DNA from: Paenibacillus athensensis
GTDB lineage: Bacteria; Bacillota; Bacilli; Paenibacillales; NBRC-103111
DNA: 64,000 bases
Reading direction: 5' to 3'
Assembly: GCF_004514475.2 (NCBI RefSeq)
Contig: NZ_MYFO02000004.1
Span: forward strand, 496,001 to 560,000
The position numbers were made by a program, and so were the translations under genes. Positions 61,074-64,000 of the stretch are shown in pieces. The notes under the pieces are model-generated. The model ran no database searches, was not told the origin of the DNA, and saw only the letters and a program-made list of their open reading frames with translations. Position 1 is the stretch's first letter. Each line of letters opens with the position of its first letter.

Positions 61074-61907
61074 ATGACTTTGTCCAAACGTTTTACGAGA
61101 AAAAACAAACGCTTCACCGTCTTCTATGGGCTGGCAATAGCGCTGCTGTTTGCCGGCATCGTTGTCATCGCGATTGACGCCAGCATGCAGCATGCAGCAC
61201 AAATCCGGTCACAGCAGTTGAAACAAGAGCTGAAACAGCTCTACCTGGCAGCGGATTCGTCTGCGGCCCGTTCCTCACTTACTTCGCCAATTCCCGCAGG
61301 CGACCAGGCCGATCCGCAGCAAGCCGCTTCCCCGGAAGCGGCGCAAGCGGAGCGCTGGGAGCGTCTGCGTGCCATAAATCCGGAAACCGTCGGCTGGCTG
61401 CGCGTCGAAGGCACCGATATCGATGATCCGATCGTGCAGCATGCCGACAATGCCTACTACCTCAACGTCGATGTAGCGGGCAGGAGATCGATGTACGGCA
61501 GCATTTTTATGGATTTCCGCTCGGATTTCCAGCGCACGCAGCAAAATATCGTCATCTATGGCCACAACATGCTGGACGGATCGATGTTCGGCAGCTTGCA
61601 AAGCTACAAGAACCGGACGTTTTTTGATGAACATCGCTTTATTTCTGTGGAAACGCCGTCTGCTTCGACGAAGTGGGAAATTTTCTCGGTGTATACAATT
61701 GATGCGCAGAAGGACGAGGTGGATGTGAATTATGCTGATGAGCAGGGACTGGAGCAGGCCGTCGATGGCTATCGCAAGCGGTCGCTGTTCCCGGGACCGT
61801 TGCTTGCGGACAATCCGGAGCGCCTTTTGACGCTGGTAACGTGCAGCAACGAAACGGACGATACGCGTCTGGTCCTGCATGCGTTCCCCGTTGCAGGCTC
61901 CTTGTGA
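61074..61907 (+). CDS. Class-B-like sortase paired with the adhesin
   Basis: The 277-residue transpeptidase has an N-terminal membrane anchor (FYGLAIALLFAGIVVIAID, residues about 17-35), a coiled spacer and a sortase domain. The catalytic triad is visible: H164 in VIYGHNM, C257 in LVTCSNE and R265 in DDTRLVLHAF. The wording NPETVGWLRVEGTDIDDPIV and SIFMDFR is typical of class B sortases. GGGAGAGG precedes ATG 61074. It lies 74 bases after the VPKTG-bearing adhesin on the same strand and is most likely its dedicated sortase. Confidence 0.93.
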   Translation: MTLSKRFTRKNKRFTVFYGLAIALLFAGIVVIAIDASMQHAAQIRSQQLKQELKQLYLAADSSAARSSLTSPIPAGDQADPQQAASPEAAQAERWERLRAINPETVGWLRVEGTDIDDPIVQHADNAYYLNVDVAGRRSMYGSIFMDFRSDFQRTQQNIVIYGHNMLDGSMFGSLQSYKNRTFFDEHRFISVETPSASTKWEIFSVYTIDAQKDEVDVNYADEQGLEQAVDGYRKRSLFPGPLLADNPERLLTLVTCSNETDDTRLVLHAFPVAGSL

Positions 61908-62091
61908 CGGTGCATGAAGCCGGCCAGGACGGAATCAGGCTGTGAGACTCTTGATTTTTTCCGTTTTTTGGTTAAGGTTAATGGGAAGCTATTTTTCAAG
62001 AAGGCTCCTGGGTACAAAGCTCGACCACAAGATGACACAGCAGCAGGAAGCTCTTGGAGAATCGCGCAAATGATGCAGGGAGCGTGCAAGG

Positions 62092-63246
62092 GTGAAGGTG
62101 CTGTTGGTCGACGACGAGCCGTTAGCGTTAATCGGGCTGCAAAGGGCTTTAGAGCGTGAAGTCCCAGGGATTGAGGTTGCAGCCTCCTATTCCAATCCGA
62201 AGGAAGTTATCGAGGGAGTTTCCTTGCACCGTCCCGAGGCGGTATTTCTCGATATACATATGCCGGAAATCGACGGGCTCAAGCTGGCCAGACAAATTCA
62301 GGCCGTCGTGCCGGGCGTAGAAATTGTTTTTGTCACGAGCTACGATCAGTATGCCGTACGGGCGTTCCAGCTGTATGCGCTGGATTATATCGTCAAGCCG
62401 GTGCAAAGCCAGCGGCTGAAGATGACGGTGCAGCGCGTGCAGGAAAAGCTGCAATTGAAAAAGCTGGTCAAAATGACGGACGCCGTTGCGCCCGTCATTT
62501 GCAGCTTCGGTCAAATTCGCTTTCAGCTGCCCGGTCAGGAAGCGATTGTGCCCAAGTGGCGTACGAGCAAGGTGCAGGAGCTATTTGCGTTTTTGCTCCA
62601 TCACCGCAGTCAAATGGTGTACCGGAGTACGCTGTTGGAGCTGCTGTGGCCGGACATGGAGGAGACGAAGGCGGCTTCGCAGCTGTACACGGCCATGTAC
62701 CATATCCGGCAAACGCTGAAGGCGTGCGGACTGGGCGAGACCGTGTCCATCCGGATTGGCGAGCTGGAGGCTGGCTACCGGCTCGAGCTTGGCGACGCGC
62801 GGGTCGATACGGACATGTGGGAGCAGCAGATGAGAGAGCTCGGCGTTATCAACGCTGGCGCAGTCAAGCGCTACGAGCGCGCGTTAAGCGGCTATGAAAG
62901 CGACTATCTGGGCAGCTATACCTATTTGTGGGCCGAGCATGAACGGGAGCGCCTGCGGCTGCTGTGGCTGCATCATATGATGATGCTGGGAGGCTTTTAC
63001 TCGAGTAGCGGGTTTGCCGAGCGGGCCGTCGAGGTGTACCGCTGCGTGCAGAAGCTCTGTCCGGACGAGGAGGAAAGCTATTTGGCGCTGATGAAGCTGT
63101 ACGGTTCGCTGGATAATCCCGCTGGCGTTGAGGAACAGTTCTTTCTGCTGAAAGAGCGAATCGAGCGAGAACTGGGCCTTCCGCTTGGCGATGAGGTGAC
63201 GGCCTGGTACGCGACATGGAAAGCGGAGGTGGCAAGCCGAAGATGA
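62092..63246 (+). CDS. Response regulator with C-terminal transcriptional activator (BTAD/SARP-like) domain
   Basis: The 384-residue regulator has an N-terminal receiver: VDDEP acidic pair, phospho-acceptor D in AVFLDIHMPEIDG (about D54), T/S in VTSYDQY and K in IVKPVQSQ. A winged-helix DNA-binding domain (about 150-240; VQELFAFLLHHRSQMVYRST, LYTAMYHIRQTLK) follows, then a bacterial transcriptional activation domain (about 250-380). It starts at GTG 62092 with AGGGAG about ten bases upstream. Its partner is probably the 7TM kinase downstream. The adhesin-sortase genes just upstream are candidate targets. Bases 61908-62091 hold no gene. Confidence 0.9.
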   Translation: MKVLLVDDEPLALIGLQRALEREVPGIEVAASYSNPKEVIEGVSLHRPEAVFLDIHMPEIDGLKLARQIQAVVPGVEIVFVTSYDQYAVRAFQLYALDYIVKPVQSQRLKMTVQRVQEKLQLKKLVKMTDAVAPVICSFGQIRFQLPGQEAIVPKWRTSKVQELFAFLLHHRSQMVYRSTLLELLWPDMEETKAASQLYTAMYHIRQTLKACGLGETVSIRIGELEAGYRLELGDARVDTDMWEQQMRELGVINAGAVKRYERALSGYESDYLGSYTYLWAEHERERLRLLWLHHMMMLGGFYSSSGFAERAVEVYRCVQKLCPDEEESYLALMKLYGSLDNPAGVEEQFFLLKERIERELGLPLGDEVTAWYATWKAEVASRR

Positions 63247-63498
63247 GCAGGGCGCTGTGACGGCTGAGTCCGCATCGTTTTGTGCTGCTGTGCCTGCTGC
63301 TGCTGCTCGGTGTTTTATTGGCATTCATTTGATCTGGAACGGGAAATTGTTTGCGCTGGACGTCCCTATCAGGCGCATGATGGGGTCATCGATTTGCAGG
63401 GCTTGGGCTTTTTTTCATGGAACGAATGGCAGCGCGAATCCTTGCGATGTGATAACATGAAGCTGTTGCGATTTGATCCAACGGCGAAAAAATTTTAA
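63243..63498 (+). pseudogene. Decayed N-terminus of a 7TMR-DISM-type sensor kinase gene
   Basis: An ATG at 63243 overlaps the regulator stop (ATGA), as in a coupled operon. After MSRAL there is a stop (TGA 63258), then the same frame gives RLSPHRFVLLCLLLLLGVLL, a signal or membrane segment. At about 63325 the reading moves by one base into SFDLEREIVCAGRPYQAHDG and VIDLQGLGFFSWNEWQ. This resembles the extracytoplasmic start of 7TMR-DISM kinases (VIDLxGWDF...W). It ends at 63498. At least one nonsense and one frameshift change plus truncation make it non-functional. Confidence 0.6.
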
Positions 63499-63616
63499 AT
63501 AACCGGCAATTCATCCAGCCTGTCGTTACCATGAGTTTACGAAGCTTGCTACTTGTCCATTCGTAAAATCCGTTCGGTTACAACTACAGACGAGCGCCGA
63601 GGGAGAACGGGATTGC

Positions 63617-64000
63617 ATGAAATATCATTTTTATTTGGCAATTTTGCTGATTGCGGGCACGTGCTGCTCGATGATTCTGGTGTACCTCTCGTGGAAGCGA
63701 AGAGAGCTGCCGATTGCGATCAGTTACGGTCTGGGCGTGCTGACCGGGGCTTTTTATTCATTCGGGTATGCGTTTGAAATTGTCAGTACGAATTTGGAGC
63801 AAATCCGCTTCTGGCTGCGCATCCAGTATATTGGAATTCCGTTCGGAACGGTCTTCTGGATGATGCTGGTGCTCCAGTATACCGGGCGCGAGGCCTGGGT
63901 GCGCAAATGGCTTGTGGGGCTTTTGCTGGTCGTGCCGGTCATTACGTTATTCGCTCATTATACGAACGAGTGGCACCATCTTTTTTATACCCATATGAGC
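63617..64000 (+). CDS. Histidine kinase with 7TM sensor domain (partial, cut by window end)
   Basis: The 128 visible residues start at ATG 63617, with GGGAGAACGGG about 6-15 bases upstream, and run open to the window end. They show four or five membrane helices (YLAILLIAGTCCSMILVYLS; GVLTGAFYSFGYAFEIVS; WLVGLLLVVPVITLF) with FWLRIQYIGIPFGTVFWMML between, the pattern of the N-terminal 7TM sensor region (HisKA_7TM) of histidine kinases. Its catalytic part lies outside the window. It follows a response regulator and is its probable partner, replacing the decayed kinase between them. Confidence 0.75.
   Translation, partial: MKYHFYLAILLIAGTCCSMILVYLSWKRRELPIAISYGLGVLTGAFYSFGYAFEIVSTNLEQIRFWLRIQYIGIPFGTVFWMMLVLQYTGREAWVRKWLVGLLLVVPVITLFAHYTNEWHHLFYTHMS

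Overview
The window looks like chromosome from a spore-forming, Gram-positive member of the Paenibacillaceae, most likely Paenibacillus or a near relative. The reasons are an S-layer-anchored (SLH) glucanase, a GerA/GerB/GerC germinant-receptor operon, Bacillus-type genes (yqzE, yqhG, yqhH, lipM, yjdF, D-amino-acid transaminase), AGGAGG-type ribosome binding sites, and a fairly GC-rich background broken by a few AT-rich islands. I saw no rRNA, tRNA or CRISPR array.

Layout. 0-4 kb: a small unknown protein, an AT-rich orphan with an HExxH motif, an XRE regulator and an MFS exporter. 4-26 kb: a beta-glucan degradation region with three very large secreted enzymes (SLH-anchored GH16 laminarinase at 4742-10912, GH5 at 17438-20008, twin beta-helix GH55-like enzyme at 21576-25664). 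Each is preceded by a CcpA/cre-like operator. A minus-strand operon gerA-gerB-gerC plus a diheme cytochrome lies between them, and an isochorismatase-like hydrolase separates the GH5 and GH55-like genes. 26-38 kb: small regulatory and membrane modules, namely ArsR/AHSA1 with a probable leaderless transcript, a frameshifted GNAT-like gene, a TetR/ABC exporter pair with twin operators, a CPA1 Na+/H+ antiporter, a mini-YidC cluster with two microproteins, an acetyl esterase, a membrane-anchored DUF695-RraB protein, a Bax-inhibitor-1 protein, and yjdF with a candidate riboswitch. 38-46 kb: a block similar to the Bacillus yqzE-yqhG-yqhH-lipM neighbourhood but without the glycine-cleavage genes, then D-amino-acid transaminase. 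YqhG carries a long Gly/Ala repeat insertion.

46-54 kb: class II (B12-dependent) ribonucleotide reductase behind a pair of NrdR boxes, an IS256-family element sitting among gene fragments, an HpaB-type flavin monooxygenase and an AlkD-like DNA repair protein. 54-64 kb: a cell-wall adhesin of about 2263 residues with ten SdrD_B repeats and a VPKTG sorting signal, its adjacent class-B-like sortase, a response regulator with a transcriptional-activator (BTAD) domain, the decayed start of a 7TMR-DISM kinase, and a 7TM histidine kinase cut by the window end.

How the genes fit together. The three glucanases share CBM32, CBM6 and Thr-Pro linker modules and the same type of operator, so they look like one carbon-catabolite-controlled system for beta-1,3-glucan (laminarin, fungal wall or callose) breakdown at the cell surface. 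The adhesin and sortase form a self-contained display cassette with the two-component genes beside it. Most statements of function are family-level inference from visible motifs; no database search was run.
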